From assembly GCA_965215855.1 (NCBI GenBank), contig CBDCER010000003.1, positions 2,604,001 to 2,668,000 on the forward strand: a DNA stretch of 64,000 nucleotides, in the 5' to 3' direction. Source of the stretch: J027 sp965215855 (GTDB lineage: Bacteria; Chloroflexota; Anaerolineae; Aggregatilineales; J027). This document shows, piece by piece, positions 63,628 through 64,000 of this stretch. Positions within the stretch are counted from its first letter, which is position 1; each line of letters opens with the position of its first letter. Under the pieces are notes generated by a model, which worked only from the letters and a program-made list of their open reading frames with translations, was not told the origin of the DNA and did not search any database. The translations under genes and the position numbers were made by a program.

Positions 63628-64000
63628 ATGAATTTAATGGTAGATCCCCTACTAAACTGGCGCGACCAGTTTCCCATTTTGCAGACAACAAACTATATGG
63701 TCAGTAATTCGCTTGGTGCGATGCCGCGTGCGGTTTATGATACGCTGCAAAACTATGCCGACACCTGGGCTGGGCGCGGTGTACAAGCCTGGAGCGAAGG
63801 CTGGTGGGATTTGAATATCACCATCGGCAACAAAATCGCGGCCATCATCGGCGCACCGTCTGATACAGTTTCCATTCACCAGAATGTTTCGCTGGCGCAA
63901 GGCATTCTACTATCCTCTTTCGATTTCAACGGCCCGCGCAACAAAGTCGTCATCGAAAGCGGCATTTTCCCCTCAGTCTATTATGTGTTGCGTGGCATGT
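63628..64000 (+). CDS. Class V aminotransferase / kynureninase-like protein, 5' part
   Basis: About 124 codons before the window ends. The N-terminus reads LLNWRDQFPILQTTNYMVSN then SLGAMPRAVYDTLQNYADTW, with WSEGWWDLN, and GNKIAAIIGAPSDTVSIHQN resembling the start of kynureninase and related PLP enzymes. AAAAGG precedes two candidate ATGs (63628, 63637). The PLP lysine is beyond the window. Divergent from the carbon-nitrogen hydrolase. Confidence 0.6.
   Translation, partial: MNLMVDPLLNWRDQFPILQTTNYMVSNSLGAMPRAVYDTLQNYADTWAGRGVQAWSEGWWDLNITIGNKIAAIIGAPSDTVSIHQNVSLAQGILLSSFDFNGPRNKVVIESGIFPSVYYVLRGM

Overview
The window looks like chromosome from a Chloroflexota bacterium of the Anaerolineae type. 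That call is an inference from the style of the housekeeping genes, the large LuxR/NB-ARC regulator, the secreted SH3 and Cys-rich proteins, and an OmcA/MtrC-type cytochrome in what appears to be a monoderm setting. No rRNA or marker phylogeny is available to confirm it. About half of the window is accessory DNA.

Region 1 (1-11.5 kb) resembles an integrated plasmid or ICE. It has two membrane proteins, a VirD4/TraG-like ATPase, an orphan Phd/YefM-type antitoxin, a replication-relaxation protein and a gene-poor stretch rich in palindromes. A compact minus-strand replication module follows: AEP primase with a CHC2 zinc finger, ExeA-like ATPase and a small protein sitting among short repeats. 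It ends with an SH3-domain secreted protein and a Cys-rich secreted protein cut off just before radA.

Region 2 (11.5-16.9 kb) appears to be resident chromosome: radA, a small conserved gene, a large Cys-rich secreted protein related to the truncated one, and a Tat-exported protein.

Region 3 (16.89-40.41 kb) is interpreted as one integrative element of about 23.5 kb. A large serine recombinase at its right end runs into an intact tRNA-Glu gene. The last 13 nt of that tRNA recur as a direct repeat at 16891-16903. The cargo is an RHS polymorphic-toxin gene with a candidate membrane immunity gene, and a DISARM-like antiphage operon. In that operon a DrmE-like protein, a NERD-nuclease/UvrD-type helicase, the DrmA helicase, DrmB and a C5-cytosine methyltransferase are followed by a MIG-like (G:T mismatch) HhH-GPD glycosylase. 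An XRE repressor, a tiny transcript that would encode a seven-residue peptide, and three small unknown genes complete the element.

Region 4 (40.5-47.7 kb), upstream of the tRNA-Glu promoter, is a pile of insertion sequences: an ISKra4-like fragment, IS630 with a -1 frameshift, a DDE transposase tail, a broken IS66, a group II intron reverse-transcriptase fragment and two IS3-family copies plus a relic.

Region 5 (47.7-64 kb) is more ordinary chromosome. It holds a LuxR-NB-ARC-TPR regulator with an HTH at both ends, two genes resembling the two parts of VioB/RebD, a proline-rich membrane protein, fabD, a hexaheme plus decaheme cytochrome pair, a SWIM-domain protein behind a leader peptide and terminator-like hairpin, a metallo-hydrolase, an SbcD-like nuclease, a carbon-nitrogen hydrolase and the start of a class V aminotransferase.
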